Source of the DNA: Streptomyces sp. NBC_00433
GTDB taxonomy: Bacteria; Actinomycetota; Actinomycetes; Streptomycetales; Streptomycetaceae
Assembly (NCBI GenBank): GCA_036015235.1
Contig: CP107926.1
Coordinates: 5,041,501-5,105,500 of the forward strand
Direction of reading: 5' to 3'
DNA length: 64,000 nucleotides
In this document: in pieces, positions 52,189 to 60,655 of the stretch
Numbering within the stretch: position 1 is the stretch's first letter
Layout: each line of letters begins with the position of its first letter
Notes under the pieces: generated by a model
The model's database searches: none
Told to the model about the DNA's origin: nothing
Seen by the model: only the letters and a program-made list of their open reading frames with translations
Position numbers and translations under genes: made by a program

Positions 52189-52590
52189 GAGCTTTATGCG
52201 CAAGCCGATGATGGCTGGGAGATCGAGATCGAACCGGAAGTCCGGCGCTGGCTGGACACCCTGTCCGATCGCGACTATCTCGTAGCCGAGCATGCGGCCG
52301 AACGTCTGCTGGACGCGCCCACCAGCACGATCCGGCGCTCGGGAGCGAGCCAATAGGTCAAACGGACGGCGTTGCCGTCGTGGCCGAGGCTGAATCGCAG
52401 TTCCCGTAACCCGTCGCCCAGGTATCGGGCGTAGGGCTCGGAAAGGGTGCTGACCGTGTTCCGCAAGACGCGGATGCGGGAGGATGCGGAAGTGGCTTGC
52501 GCCAAGCAGGCCAGGAAGATAAGCGAAGCCGAGCGCCACAGCGCGCACGGCGAGTTCTCTCGCGATGTCACGAAAGGAGAAGGCCCGTGA
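52189..52590 (+). pseudogene. RelE/HigB-type toxin gene interrupted by an inverted segment
   Basis: The forward frame reads GWEIEIEPEVRRWLDTLSDR then EHAAERLLDAPTS up to 52328. After 52447 the same frame continues VLTVFRKTRMREDAEVACAK to TGA 52588-52590. Between them, 52329-52446 reads correctly only on the other strand (TLSEPYARYLGDGLRELRFS, LTYWLAPERRI). Reversing that segment gives one uninterrupted frame. There is also no in-frame ATG or GTG before GWEIE: ATG 52211 lies in another frame, one base off. The stop overlaps the antitoxin GTG. Confidence 0.85.
52329..52446 (-). other. 118-bp inverted segment inside the toxin gene
   Basis: The segment is bounded by CAGCAC (52323-52328) and its inverse GTGCTG (52447-52452). 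Translated in reverse it supplies the missing middle of the toxin. Its length with the two bordering bases is exactly 40 codons, so inversion keeps the frame. Either a one-time inversion inactivated the gene or the segment can flip. Confidence 0.85.
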
Positions 52591-52919
52591 ACCACGCCCA
52601 GTGGAAGCTCGCCCGCGAGCGGGAGGCCGCAGAAGGCTACGCCGAACCTCCCGAAGTGGAAGCGACGCGCACGGAGATCCGTATGGCCTTCGACCTTGGG
52701 CAAGCGGTGTACGACCGCCGGACCGAACTCGGGATCTCCCAGACCGAACTCGCCGGACGAGCCCGCATGACGCAGCCCCAGGTGTCCAAGCTCGAACTCG
52801 GTGGCACCGTCCCTACCTTTCCCCTGCTCGCCCGGCTTGCCGGCGCCCTCGACGCGTCGCTCAACATCGCCCTCGACGGTGACACCTCCTCTGTCGCCTT
52901 CATCCCCCACGCCGCGTGA
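52587..52919 (+). CDS. XRE-type antitoxin (HigA-like), copy 1
   Basis: GTG 52587 overlaps the toxin stop. The 110-residue protein has RRTELGISQTELAGRARMTQ then PQVSKLELGGTVPTFPLLAR, a clean XRE helix-turn-helix, followed by a short dimerisation tail. It should bind the RelE-type toxin and its own promoter. A near-identical copy lies at 57456-57788. A decayed class B arm follows 10 bp after the stop. Confidence 0.88.
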   Translation: MNHAQWKLAREREAAEGYAEPPEVEATRTEIRMAFDLGQAVYDRRTELGISQTELAGRARMTQPQVSKLELGGTVPTFPLLARLAGALDASLNIALDGDTSSVAFIPHAA

Positions 52920-52928
52920 GGGCCACTG

Positions 52929-53150
52929 GTCTCATTCAGCTCCGTCCGAGGGCGTTCGGAACCCGGACCATCACCTGATTCATCGCATGTCAGACCGGAT
53001 CTGGCCCGTCGGCTTGTACGTCCCCGACAAGCCGGTCGGCAGGAGGCTTCTCGTCGATCTCGAGTGTTGGTCGATGGTTCCCAGCGACGCCGGCCGAAAG
53101 CCCCACCCGCCCGATGTCGAAGGCCCCCGTTGCTTGCAGGGGGCGGCCCG
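52929..53150 (+). repeat. Decayed class B att site without tRNA core
   Basis: A single GTCTCATT arm (52929, in the context CTGGTCTCATTCAGC shared with site 2) follows the antitoxin. About 185 bp later GTCGAAGGCCCCCGTTGC and GCAGGGGGC (about 53116-53144) are a degraded form of the hairpin found at sites 1-4, close to the expected distance. The tRNA core between them is gone. Confidence 0.6.
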
Positions 53151-53524
53151 GACATTCGTGGCGTCATCTGGTGTCGGCGACACCTTCCCGGGCGTTTGCC
53201 GCTCAGCCGATCGCCGGTCAGTGCATTCGCGACCAGGTCGGCATCCACCGGGTACTGGCCGGACACGGCAAGGCGGCGCAGGGCCATCCCGCAGCCGTGC
53301 TGCACGCGCGCAGGCTCCATCGCCCCCGAGGTCGCCGGATTGGCCGACCTCGACCGGGTATGCCGGGGCCGCTGGTTGCATGGGCCGCACCGTGCGGGTG
53401 GATGTCACCGCCGCGATTCCTTTTCCGATGCCAGGAGGTCTACCTGTTGTGGGCTGAGGACCTTCCGCGACTGCGGTGGGGTGAGGCCTGATTCGCCAAG
53501 AACATGGGAGAGAGGCCGCAACCG
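53151..53524. other. Intergenic region in the array
   Basis: No gene is recognised in these 374 bases. Translations in all frames are arginine/proline-rich. The next gene's promoter should lie near the right end. Confidence 0.35.
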
Positions 53525-54106
53525 GTGGACAGTAAGCAGGCTTTCGCGCCCATCCGGCAGTTGAGCCGGGCCTTCGCCAGCACCCGGGCGGTGCTGGCCA
53601 GGGTCGGCCCCGACCGGTTGGATGCCGCGACGCCGTGCGCGTCGTGGGACGTGCGCGCTCTGGTCAACCATTTCGTCGGCTCGGCTCGGTGGGGGGCCTC
53701 CGTTGCCATGGGTGCGGGTCATGAGATCAACGACGAGGACGTTGCGGCCGACGACTTCCTCGCCGACTACGACGAGACAACAGAGCGCGCGTTGGCAGCT
53801 TTCGGGTCAGCCGGCGTCCTGGAGAAGCGCATCGTGCTGGCGTTCGGTGAGTTCTCCGGTGCCGACCTGATGGGCATGGTTGCCAGGGACCAGTTCACCC
53901 ACGGCTGGGATCTCGCCCGCGCCATCGGGTACGACACCGACCTGGATCCCGAACTCGCAGAGGAACTCCTCGCCCAGGCCCGGGTCGAGATCCTCGACGC
54001 CTACCGTGGACCTGAAGGAGCGGCCATCTTCGGACCCGTCGTCGAGGCACCCGCCGGCGCGTGTCCTGCCGACCGGCTGGCCGCCTTCCTCGGTCGCACC
54101 GTGTGA
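53525..54106 (+). CDS. TIGR03086-type DinB-like metal-binding protein
   Basis: About 193 residues; GTG 53525 or ATG 53504 may start it. LDAATPCASWDVRALVNHFV carries the first metal histidine of the mycothiol-dependent DinB/MDMPI fold; MVARDQFTHGWDLARAIGYD carries the second and third (H, and D/H context). Such proteins catalyse thiol-dependent reactions or detoxification in actinobacteria. Its stop lies inside an 8-bp tandem repeat, 42 bp before an ECF sigma gene. Confidence 0.85.
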   Translation: MDSKQAFAPIRQLSRAFASTRAVLARVGPDRLDAATPCASWDVRALVNHFVGSARWGASVAMGAGHEINDEDVAADDFLADYDETTERALAAFGSAGVLEKRIVLAFGEFSGADLMGMVARDQFTHGWDLARAIGYDTDLDPELAEELLAQARVEILDAYRGPEGAAIFGPVVEAPAGACPADRLAAFLGRTV

Positions 54107-54132
54107 CCGTGTGACCGTGTGACCGTGTGACC
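54101..54132. repeat. Four tandem GTGTGACC units
   Basis: GTGTGACC is repeated four times without error. The first unit contains the stop codon of the preceding gene. The repeat ends directly against GGAGG of the sigma-factor RBS, so changes in copy number would alter the spacing between the two genes but not their coding frames. Confidence 0.9.
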
Positions 54133-54148
54133 GGAGGACCGAAGAGCT

Positions 54149-55171
54149 TTGACCTTGAGTGGATCTGACACGGAACCCGTCGTGCCCGACAGTGAGGCGT
54201 TCGTCGGGGCCACCGAGTCGTTCCGGCGAGAACTGCTGGCGCATTGCTACCGCATGCTCGGCTCGGTGGACGACGCCATGGACGTGGTCCAGGAGACGTA
54301 TCTGCGTGCCTGGCGCTCCTACGGCGCGTTCGAGGGGCGTTCGTCGGTGCGTACCTGGCTCCACCAGATCGCCACCAACGCCTGCCTGACCGCTCTGGCG
54401 CACCACAGCCGACGTGTGCTGCCCTCCGGCCTCGGCGGTCCGGAACCGGACCCCGAAGCGGCCCCCGTACCGGCCGAACCAGGTGTCAGCTGGCTGCAGC
54501 CCATTCCTGATGTGCTCCTCGACCCGGGCGCGGCCGATCCCGCCTCCATCGTCCTCGCGCGCGAGGACCTGCGGCTGGCGCTTGTCGCCACGTTGCAGTA
54601 CCTGTCCGCCTCGCAACGGGCCGTGTTCATCCTGCGGGAGGTGCTGTCCTTCCCGGCCGCCGAGGTCGCCGTCATGCTCGGCACCACCACAACGGCAGTC
54701 AAGAGCACGCTGCAACGCGCCCGTGCCAGGCTCCGGGAACTGGCCCCCGTGGCTGACGAGATCACCCAGCCCACCGCGCCGGAGGCACACAGGCTTCTCG
54801 ACCGGTACATCGCGGCCTTCCAGAACGCCGACGCGCCCGCTCTGGAGCGGCTGCTGTGCAGGGACGCCACGCTGGAGGCGACCCCCTTCACCACCTGGTT
54901 CGCCGGCAACAAGACCTGCGTGCCCTATCTCCGTACCTGGGTTCTGGGATCGCCCGGTGACTGGCTCATGCTGCCGACGACCGCCAACGGGCAGCCCGCA
55001 ACGGTGGCTTATACGCGTGATCGGCACGGCACCTACCAGGCGTACGGAATAGTGGTGCTCACCGTCACCAGCACGGGCATCAGCCGGATCTGCTCGTTCC
55101 ACCAGCCCAGCCTGGTCACCACATTCGGCTTCCCGCCGACAGCCATCCCTCCGGCCGGCGTCAGCCGGTGA
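54149..55171 (+). CDS. ECF sigma factor with SnoaL-like C-terminal domain
   Basis: TTG 54149 has GGAGG at 54132-54136. ELLAHCYRMLGSVDDAMDVV then QETYLRAWRSYGAFEGRSSV are region 2; SASQRAVFILREVLSFPAAE then VAVMLGTTTTAVKSTLQRAR are region 4. The C-terminal 130 residues (LLDRYIAAFQNADAPALERL) form a SnoaL/NTF2-like domain that tunes activity in this group. No anti-sigma gene is adjacent. The preceding DinB-like gene may be a target or partner. Confidence 0.92.
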   Translation: MTLSGSDTEPVVPDSEAFVGATESFRRELLAHCYRMLGSVDDAMDVVQETYLRAWRSYGAFEGRSSVRTWLHQIATNACLTALAHHSRRVLPSGLGGPEPDPEAAPVPAEPGVSWLQPIPDVLLDPGAADPASIVLAREDLRLALVATLQYLSASQRAVFILREVLSFPAAEVAVMLGTTTTAVKSTLQRARARLRELAPVADEITQPTAPEAHRLLDRYIAAFQNADAPALERLLCRDATLEATPFTTWFAGNKTCVPYLRTWVLGSPGDWLMLPTTANGQPATVAYTRDRHGTYQAYGIVVLTVTSTGISRICSFHQPSLVTTFGFPPTAIPPAGVSR

Positions 55172-55189
55172 AGTGTAGGGGCGAAGCGA

Positions 55190-55440
55190 TCCGGACGGAG
55201 CCGACCGGCTGTTCGAACTGCTCGTGGACCGCTCACCAGATGCGTACCTGCATTTCGCCCAGGACTATTACGAGACCTCCCTGGACCGATCCGCAGTGGC
55301 AGCCGTGCTCAGCCGTGCTCAGCCGCCAGCCGCTCACCGCCGCACTCGTGACCACCCTGAATCCGGAGACGTCCCTGGCGGACCTGGCTGCGGACCTCGC
55401 CGAGACCGGCTATTCCGCCATTACGCAGAGTAATTCGTAG
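55190..55440 (+). pseudogene. Frameshifted remnant of an unknown gene
   Basis: One frame gives LFELLVDRSPDAYLHFAQDY then YETSLDRSAVAAVLSRAQ; after a near-tandem duplication (GCTCAGCCGT at about 55308-55327) another frame continues PLTAALVTTLNPETSLADLA to 55440. The two join into one coding-like stretch if the frame is shifted at the duplication. No start and no family are identifiable. Confidence 0.5.
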
Positions 55441-55490
55441 CGCTGACGCGATTGCAGCCGGTCCCCACCGCCGCCCAGGGGGGCAACGAT

Positions 55491-55886
55491 ATGAGTGACA
55501 CATCGAATCTCGTCCTTCGAGTCCGCGAACGCGCGTTCCGGGACGCGGGATCCCTTCCCTCCTGTGCTACCGACCAAGACGTCCGCGCAGCCGAACGCGA
55601 ACTGGGTTTCTCGCTGCCTCCGCTTCTGAGCCTGCTGTACCGAACGGTGGCCAACGGTGGGTTCGGACCTGAGTACACCCTGCTACCCCTGAGCGGAGGA
55701 GGCCGGACGGTGATTTCCGAGTACGAGACCCTGCACCGCGGCTGCCCCGATCAACGCGCGGACAGCGGCTGGACGCCTGTACGCATTCCGGGAAAGCCCC
55801 CGTGCAGTCACCCCGTCCTGCCGGGAGACCGGTGCCCCGAGGAAGGCCGAACGGATACCCGCTCCTCCCGCATCGGCAATGCCTGA
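55491..55886 (+). pseudogene. SMI1/KNR4-family protein, truncated
   Basis: ATDQDVRAAERELGFSLPPL then LSLLYRTVANGGFGPEYTLL is the SMI1/KNR4 (SUKH) N-terminal core, typical of immunity proteins to polymorphic toxins. After YETLHRGCPDQ the sequence turns into proline/glycine-rich text unlike the family, so the second half has been replaced or lost. ATG 55491 fits the N-terminus. Confidence 0.7.
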
Positions 55887-55892
55887 GGGAAA

Positions 55893-55929
55893 ATGGTATC
55901 AATGGCGATAGTATCTGCGTCGATACCAT
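55893..55929. promoter_or_regulatory. GATA/TATC dyad cluster before the ATPase gene
   Basis: ATGGTATC (55893-55900) is inverted as GATACCAT (55922-55929), with GATAGTATC, itself a small dyad, exactly between (55907-55915). The cluster ends 18 bp before the ATPase GTG (55948). It could be an operator with three half-site pairs; the binding protein is unknown. Confidence 0.5.
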
Positions 55930-55947
55930 CTCTCGTGGGAGCGTGCT

Positions 55948-57369
55948 GTGCGTCGTTTCATCGGGCGGGACCGCGAGCTGGACGTACTCGGCAAGGCCCT
56001 GCGATCGGTCCAGGATGCCGTCGGGTCGGCGAAGCCCGGTCAGTGCATCCTCATACGCGGACGGAGGCGCGTCGGCAAGTCCAGCCTCGTTGAGGAGTTC
56101 CTCCGGCGCACCGAGACTCCGTACCTCTTCTACACCGCGGCGGGTGGCACGGCGCAGGACGAGCTGACGGAGCTGCTCGACGCCGTGGCCAGATCCACCC
56201 TGCCCGAGCGCGGACTGTTCTCGGACGAGACACCTGAGCAATGGAATGCGGCGTTCAGGCTGCTTGCCGAGGTGCTGCCGGACGACACCCCCAGCGTCGT
56301 CGTCATCGATGAGGTCCCGTATCTGATGGATCGAATCGACGCTTTCGAGGGGGTGCTCCAGCGGGCATGGGACCGCCTGCTCAGCCGAAAGCCGGTAATC
56401 CTCCTCCTGGTCGGATCCGACCTGTCGATGATGGAGGCGCTGAACAGCTACGACCGCCCCTTCCACCAGCGCGGTCGGGAAATGGTCGTGGGACCGCTGA
56501 CCCCGGCCGACATCGGGGAGATGCTCGACCTGCCGCCGGCGGCCGCGTTCGACGCCGCCCTGATCACGGGCGGACTCCCGCTGATCTGCGCGGAGTGGCA
56601 GGCAGGAGACGATATCTGGGCTTTCCTCCGCGACTCGCTGGACAACCCGATCTCCGCGCTGCTGGTCTCCGCCGAGCGGTCACTGGCTGCGGAGTTTCCG
56701 CCGCAGGCGATGAGCAGGGAAGTCCTGCGGGCCATCGGATCCGGGGAGCGAACGTTCACCAACATCGCGCGCGCCGCAGGCGGCATTGCACACACCACCC
56801 TCACCCGGGCCACGGACATCCTGACCGGGAAACGCGTGGTGGCGGCCGAGCTGCCCCTCTCCCTGCGGCCGTCCAAGGAGCGTCGCTACCGGGTGGCCGA
56901 CCCCTACCTCCGGTTCTGGCTCGCGTTTCTGGATCCGCACATGGCGGAGATCGAGCGGATGCGGGGAGATGTCACGCTGAGCCGGATCAAGGAGCAGTGG
57001 ACGAGCTGGCGGGGGCGTGCGATCGAGCCCATGGTGCGGGAGTCTCTCGCCCGTCTCCTGCCGGACGGGCGCCTGCCCGGCACCCCGGCGATCGGCGGGT
57101 ACTGGACCCGCGGCAACGACGTCGAAATCGACCTGGTGGGTGCCGACCGGCAGCCGGTCGCCAAGCAGTTGCTCTTCCTCGGCTCGGTCAAGTGGCTGGA
57201 GAATTCCGCGTTCGACAGCCACGATCTTGCCGCGTTGCAGAAACATCGAGGCGCGATCACCGACGAGCCGGTGCCGCTCGTCGCAGTCTCTCGCAGCGGG
57301 GTCAGCTGTTCTGGGCTTCAGGCGACGTACGGCCCAGAAGAGTTGCTGCGTGGCTGGCGCAGAGCATGA
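55948..57369 (+). CDS. AAA ATPase of the archaeal/DUF234 type
   Basis: 473 residues. RRFIGRDRELDVLGKALRSV is the typical start; CILIRGRRRVGKSSLVEEFL is Walker A (about residue 37) and PSVVVIDEVPYLMDRIDAFE is Walker B. A winged helix (AMSREVLRAIGSGERTFTNI) follows, then the DUF234 nuclease-like domain (GGYWTRGNDVEIDLVGADRQ, LLFLGSVKWLENSAF) with an E-x-D...K pattern. These proteins are common on mobile islands and may act in toxin-like or defence roles. It is preceded by a dyad cluster. Confidence 0.88.
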   Translation: MRRFIGRDRELDVLGKALRSVQDAVGSAKPGQCILIRGRRRVGKSSLVEEFLRRTETPYLFYTAAGGTAQDELTELLDAVARSTLPERGLFSDETPEQWNAAFRLLAEVLPDDTPSVVVIDEVPYLMDRIDAFEGVLQRAWDRLLSRKPVILLLVGSDLSMMEALNSYDRPFHQRGREMVVGPLTPADIGEMLDLPPAAAFDAALITGGLPLICAEWQAGDDIWAFLRDSLDNPISALLVSAERSLAAEFPPQAMSREVLRAIGSGERTFTNIARAAGGIAHTTLTRATDILTGKRVVAAELPLSLRPSKERRYRVADPYLRFWLAFLDPHMAEIERMRGDVTLSRIKEQWTSWRGRAIEPMVRESLARLLPDGRLPGTPAIGGYWTRGNDVEIDLVGADRQPVAKQLLFLGSVKWLENSAFDSHDLAALQKHRGAITDEPVPLVAVSRSGVSCSGLQATYGPEELLRGWRRA

Positions 57370-57387
57370 ACGCGGTTGAGCCATGTG

Positions 57388-57407
57388 GTTGCAGCTCCGG
57401 GTGCATT
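57388..57407 (+). repeat. Class A arm pair without core
   Basis: GTTGCAGC (57388) and GGTGCATT (57400) keep the 12-bp period and the class A sequence with two changes. Only 50 bp later an antitoxin gene begins, so the remaining spacer and core were replaced. Confidence 0.6.
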
Positions 57408-57455
57408 CAATGCCGTTCGGTACCGTCCGGGCAGCGACGCAGAGGGAGAGCACCC

Positions 57456-57788
57456 GTGAACCACACCAAGTGGAAGCTCGCCCGCGAGCGGGAGGCCGCA
57501 GAAGGCTACGCCGAACCTCCCGAAGTGGAAGCGACGCGCACGGAGATCCGTATGGCCTTCGACCTTGGGCAAGCGGTGTACGACCGCCGGACCGAACTCG
57601 GGATCTCCCAGGCCGAACTCGCCGGACGAGCCCGCATGACGCAGCCCCAGGTGTCCAAGCTCGAACTCGGTGGCACCGTCCCTACCCTTCCCCTGCTCGC
57701 CCGGCTTGCCGGCGCACTCGACGCGTCGCTCAACATCGCCCCCGACGGCGAGACCCCCACCGTCGAGTTCATCGCGCACGCTGCGTGA
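57456..57788 (+). CDS. XRE-type antitoxin (HigA-like), copy 2, without toxin
   Basis: MNHTKWKLAREREAAEGYAE begins a 110-residue protein nearly identical to that at 52587, including the helix-turn-helix RRTELGISQAELAGRARMTQ. Differences cluster in the last 15 residues (APDGETPTVEFIAHAA). No toxin gene precedes it; a class A arm remnant does. Class B arms of site 6 follow 10 bp after the stop, as they do after copy 1. It could still neutralise related toxins. Confidence 0.88.
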   Translation: MNHTKWKLAREREAAEGYAEPPEVEATRTEIRMAFDLGQAVYDRRTELGISQAELAGRARMTQPQVSKLELGGTVPTLPLLARLAGALDASLNIAPDGETPTVEFIAHAA

Positions 57789-57797
57789 GAGTCACTG

Positions 57798-57983
57798 GTC
57801 TCAGTCCTGGTCTCACTCGTCGGCGTTCAGGCACGTCCGACTGCCCACCCGTCGACCGTTCCGCCGCAGGTCGGTACACGCGTGTCCGTCTGCGATCGAC
57901 GACGTGACCCGTGGGAAGGCGTGCCCAGGGCAACCCCTCACGAGTTCGAATCTCGTATCCTCCGCCAGTGCCTCACCGTGCAC
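57798..57983 (+). repeat. att site 6, class B arms + diverged tRNA-Ser 3' half
   Basis: Class B arms GTCTCAGT (57798) and GTCTCACT (57810), 116 bp before the core (57914-57967). The core differs in the anticodon and variable arms (GGAAGGCGTGCCCAGGGC) but the T-arm and acceptor are identical to the others. Downstream identity stops at GCACGACGTCGA (about 57990); no hairpin. Its divergence suggests it is the oldest copy. Confidence 0.85.
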
Positions 57984-57987
57984 GACG

Positions 57988-58555
57988 TCGAAGGAGCTGG
58001 TCGGACGCCTGCGCTCGGACCGGGTGATGCTCCGCGACGCCGGCCCCCGCCGCTCCACCCCGGGTGGCGGGCAGCCCCGCAAGCACGGCGGTGTCCTCAC
58101 CTTCGCCAAGCCCGACTCCTGGCACACCCCCGACCAGGCCACTTCCTGCGACACCACCCGCTACGGGACAGCCGAAGCCCTCGCCTGGGACCGGATGCAC
58201 CCCCGCATTCACGCACGCGGCCCCTGGCTCGATCACTGCGGCGAACTCCCACTGATCCACGGCACGTTGATCCGCCTGAAGGTCGAGCACCTGCCCGGCG
58301 ACCGCGACCCGAAACCGGTCTGGTTGTGGTCCTCGCGCACCTCGATGACCGGCACGGACATCGACCTGCGCCGGCAGGCATTCCTGCGGCGCTTCGACCT
58401 GGAGCACACCTTCCGGCTGTTCAAGCAGACCCTCGGCTGGACGGTCCCCAAGGTCCGCGACCCGGCGACCGCGGACTTGTCTACGAGCCCGGGAAAACCA
58501 TCAAACGCGTCGCAACCCTCACCGAACACGTCCGCCTGAAACAGCAACAGGGATA
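57988..58555 (+). pseudogene. IS701-like transposase fragment
   Basis: LRSDRVMLRDAGPRRSTPGG, GVLTFAKPDSWHTPD and RRFDLEHTFRLFKQTLGWTV match IS701/NF041680-type transposases. The N-terminal half and the last part are missing. After about 58470 a different reading (YEPGKTIKRVATLTEHVRLK) takes over in another frame, perhaps from a second element. It starts immediately at the right border of att site 6. Confidence 0.75.
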
Positions 58556-58785
58556 AACGCCAGGCTTGGCCCTGAACGGGGCCCGTACACCGAGCCAATC
58601 CGAGGTGAAGGGCGCATATCCCACGGGGACCTCGACGACCTGCGGATCCGACAGGTGCGAGAGGACGCGTCGCCAGCCACCAGGGGATACGCTGTGCAGC
58701 TACCGCACAACTGACACATGGTGGGCGATCGCTCCGACAACCACAGTGGAGCGAAACGGCGTCTACCACCCTGGGGGGGGATTTC

Positions 58786-60522
58786 ATGCGGAATCGTTTG
58801 CGCCGCGCTGTCGGCATGCTCGTCACTGCGGCCGCCCTGACCGCCGGTCTTGCCGGGGTCTCACCTCCGGCGGGCGCGGCCGCACCGGCGCCCACTTTCG
58901 GAGCGACCGTCGACGTCGTGGCACCGGGAGGCCAATGGGCCCCGTACGCGTACGACAACTCCGAGCAGGCCGAGGGGGACGTCGTCTACGCCTTCTCCGC
59001 CGTGCAGCTCACGGGTCCGCAGGCCGGTGCCGCAGGACTGCCCGAGGGCATCACGGTGGATTACACCGGCGATTGCACCCCGGTCGCCGGCTACCCGGCC
59101 GTCTTCACCTGCCCCGTCGCGCAGGGCGGGGCCAGGAGCAGCCCCTCCTTCGCTGTCGCCGCCGGCACCCCGGACCTGACGACGGCCTACTTCGGTTACG
59201 CCTACGTCCCCAGCGGCGGTGACCTGGCGGCCGGTGTGCAGACCGCACTGGCGGCCGGCGCCAATCCCGCGGGGGACACGTACGGGACCGGCAAAGCGAC
59301 CGTGTTCAGCAGCGAGCACGCCGCCAGGAACACCGTCACCTTCGACACCCCCGACCTGCCGTCCGGCGGTTCCGTCAGGCACACTCTGCACGTACACGCC
59401 GCCGACCCCGGTCAACTGTTGTTGCACTTCTGGCAGTTGGACGGCCAGCCGAGGTGGCGCCACGCGGACGTCCTGCACTTCGAGGACCTGTCGACCAGCG
59501 CAGGTGTCGTGTGCAACTCCAGCCAGATGATGATGGTCGTCGGTGGGGCCAATCTCGATTGCCGCATCCCTCCGGGCGAGCAGACCATCTCCTACACGCT
59601 GACGGCCCCGGCGGGCCTGTCCGGCTATCAGCTCGCGGCGCGCACCTCGTACGACGTCTACACCGGCAGCTACGGCTTCGGCCACGAGGTCGCCGCGCAG
59701 GCCCCGTTCGACCTCAAGGGCGGCCCCCTGCGCCTCGACCACCCTCTGCTCACCCGTGACAGCTCAGGAAAGCTGAGCATCTACAACCCCACGGGCGCGT
59801 ACGCCCCGCCGGGCACCATCGGCGGCGGCTGGCAGACGTACAACGGACTGACCAAGCTGTCCCCGTTCAGCGAGAACCTGCAGTACTGGGACTCCGTACC
59901 GTCTGCCTCGCAGCTGAAGGGCCGCGGCGACCTCGTCGGCCGCGACAGCTCGGGGACGCTCTGGTACTACCACCGCCAGTTCGACTCCCGGGCGCCGCTG
60001 GCCAACCGCACCAAGGTCGGCGGCGGGTGGAACATCTACACCACGCTCACCGGCGGCGGCGACCTGAACCGCGACGGCAATGCCGACCTGCTCGCCCGCG
60101 ACACGGCCGGTGTCCTGTGGTTCTACGCGGGAACAGGCAATCCGAAGGCGCCCTTCGCACCCCGCACCCGGATCGGCGGCGGGTGGCAGATATACGGCAA
60201 GCTCGCCGGCTCCGCCGACCTGAACGGTGACGGCATCGCCGACCTCACCGCACGCGACAGCGCCGGAGTGCTGTGGCTCTACGCGGGCACGGGCAATGCC
60301 AAGGCACCGCTCAAGGCCAGGACCCGGATCTGCGCGGGCTGGTCCGGCTACAACCAGCTCTCCGTCGCCGGCGACGTCAACCGCGACGGCAAGGCGGACC
60401 TGGTGGCCCGCGACGCGGCGGGAGTGCTGTGGCTCTACGCCGGCACGGGCAAAGCCACAACGCCCTTCCTGAACCGTACGCGGATCGGCGGCGGGTGGCA
60501 GGTATACAACCTGATCCTCTGA
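58786..60522 (+). CDS. Secreted protein with FG-GAP/VCBS-type beta-propeller repeats
   Basis: ATG 58786 follows a G9 run that serves as RBS. The signal peptide is MRNRLRRAVGMLVTAAALTA...PPAGAAA. Residues about 35-310 are beta-rich and unassigned. The C-terminal 270 residues contain five propeller repeats with Ca-binding-like loops (GGDLNRDGNADLLARDTAGV, SADLNGDGIADLTARDSAGV, AGDVNRDGKADLVARDAAGV), each ending in a TRIGGGWQ motif. It is probably an extracellular binding protein. A strong terminator follows. Confidence 0.85.
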   Translation: MRNRLRRAVGMLVTAAALTAGLAGVSPPAGAAAPAPTFGATVDVVAPGGQWAPYAYDNSEQAEGDVVYAFSAVQLTGPQAGAAGLPEGITVDYTGDCTPVAGYPAVFTCPVAQGGARSSPSFAVAAGTPDLTTAYFGYAYVPSGGDLAAGVQTALAAGANPAGDTYGTGKATVFSSEHAARNTVTFDTPDLPSGGSVRHTLHVHAADPGQLLLHFWQLDGQPRWRHADVLHFEDLSTSAGVVCNSSQMMMVVGGANLDCRIPPGEQTISYTLTAPAGLSGYQLAARTSYDVYTGSYGFGHEVAAQAPFDLKGGPLRLDHPLLTRDSSGKLSIYNPTGAYAPPGTIGGGWQTYNGLTKLSPFSENLQYWDSVPSASQLKGRGDLVGRDSSGTLWYYHRQFDSRAPLANRTKVGGGWNIYTTLTGGGDLNRDGNADLLARDTAGVLWFYAGTGNPKAPFAPRTRIGGGWQIYGKLAGSADLNGDGIADLTARDSAGVLWLYAGTGNAKAPLKARTRICAGWSGYNQLSVAGDVNRDGKADLVARDAAGVLWLYAGTGKATTPFLNRTRIGGGWQVYNLIL

Positions 60523-60532
60523 GAGCACCGCA

Positions 60533-60576
60533 GACCGGGCACCCGCAGACAGCGATACGTCCGCGGGTGCCCGGTC
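60533..60576 (+). terminator. Terminator after the secreted propeller gene
   Basis: GACCGGGCACCCGC (60533-60546) pairs perfectly with GCGGGTGCCCGGTC (60563-60576), loop 16 nt, 11 bp after the stop codon. Confidence 0.85.
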
Positions 60577-60655
60577 CGTTGCGCGGCGGGCCCAACTCCC
60601 GTGGGCGCCCGAACGTTGTCCCGTAAGTGCTGGGCGCAGGTGAGATGATCTTGCG

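Noticed and set aside
33245..57983. The repeated sites as a CRISPR array
   Set aside because: The repeats are over 100 bp, lie kilobases apart and enclose genes; no cas genes are present.
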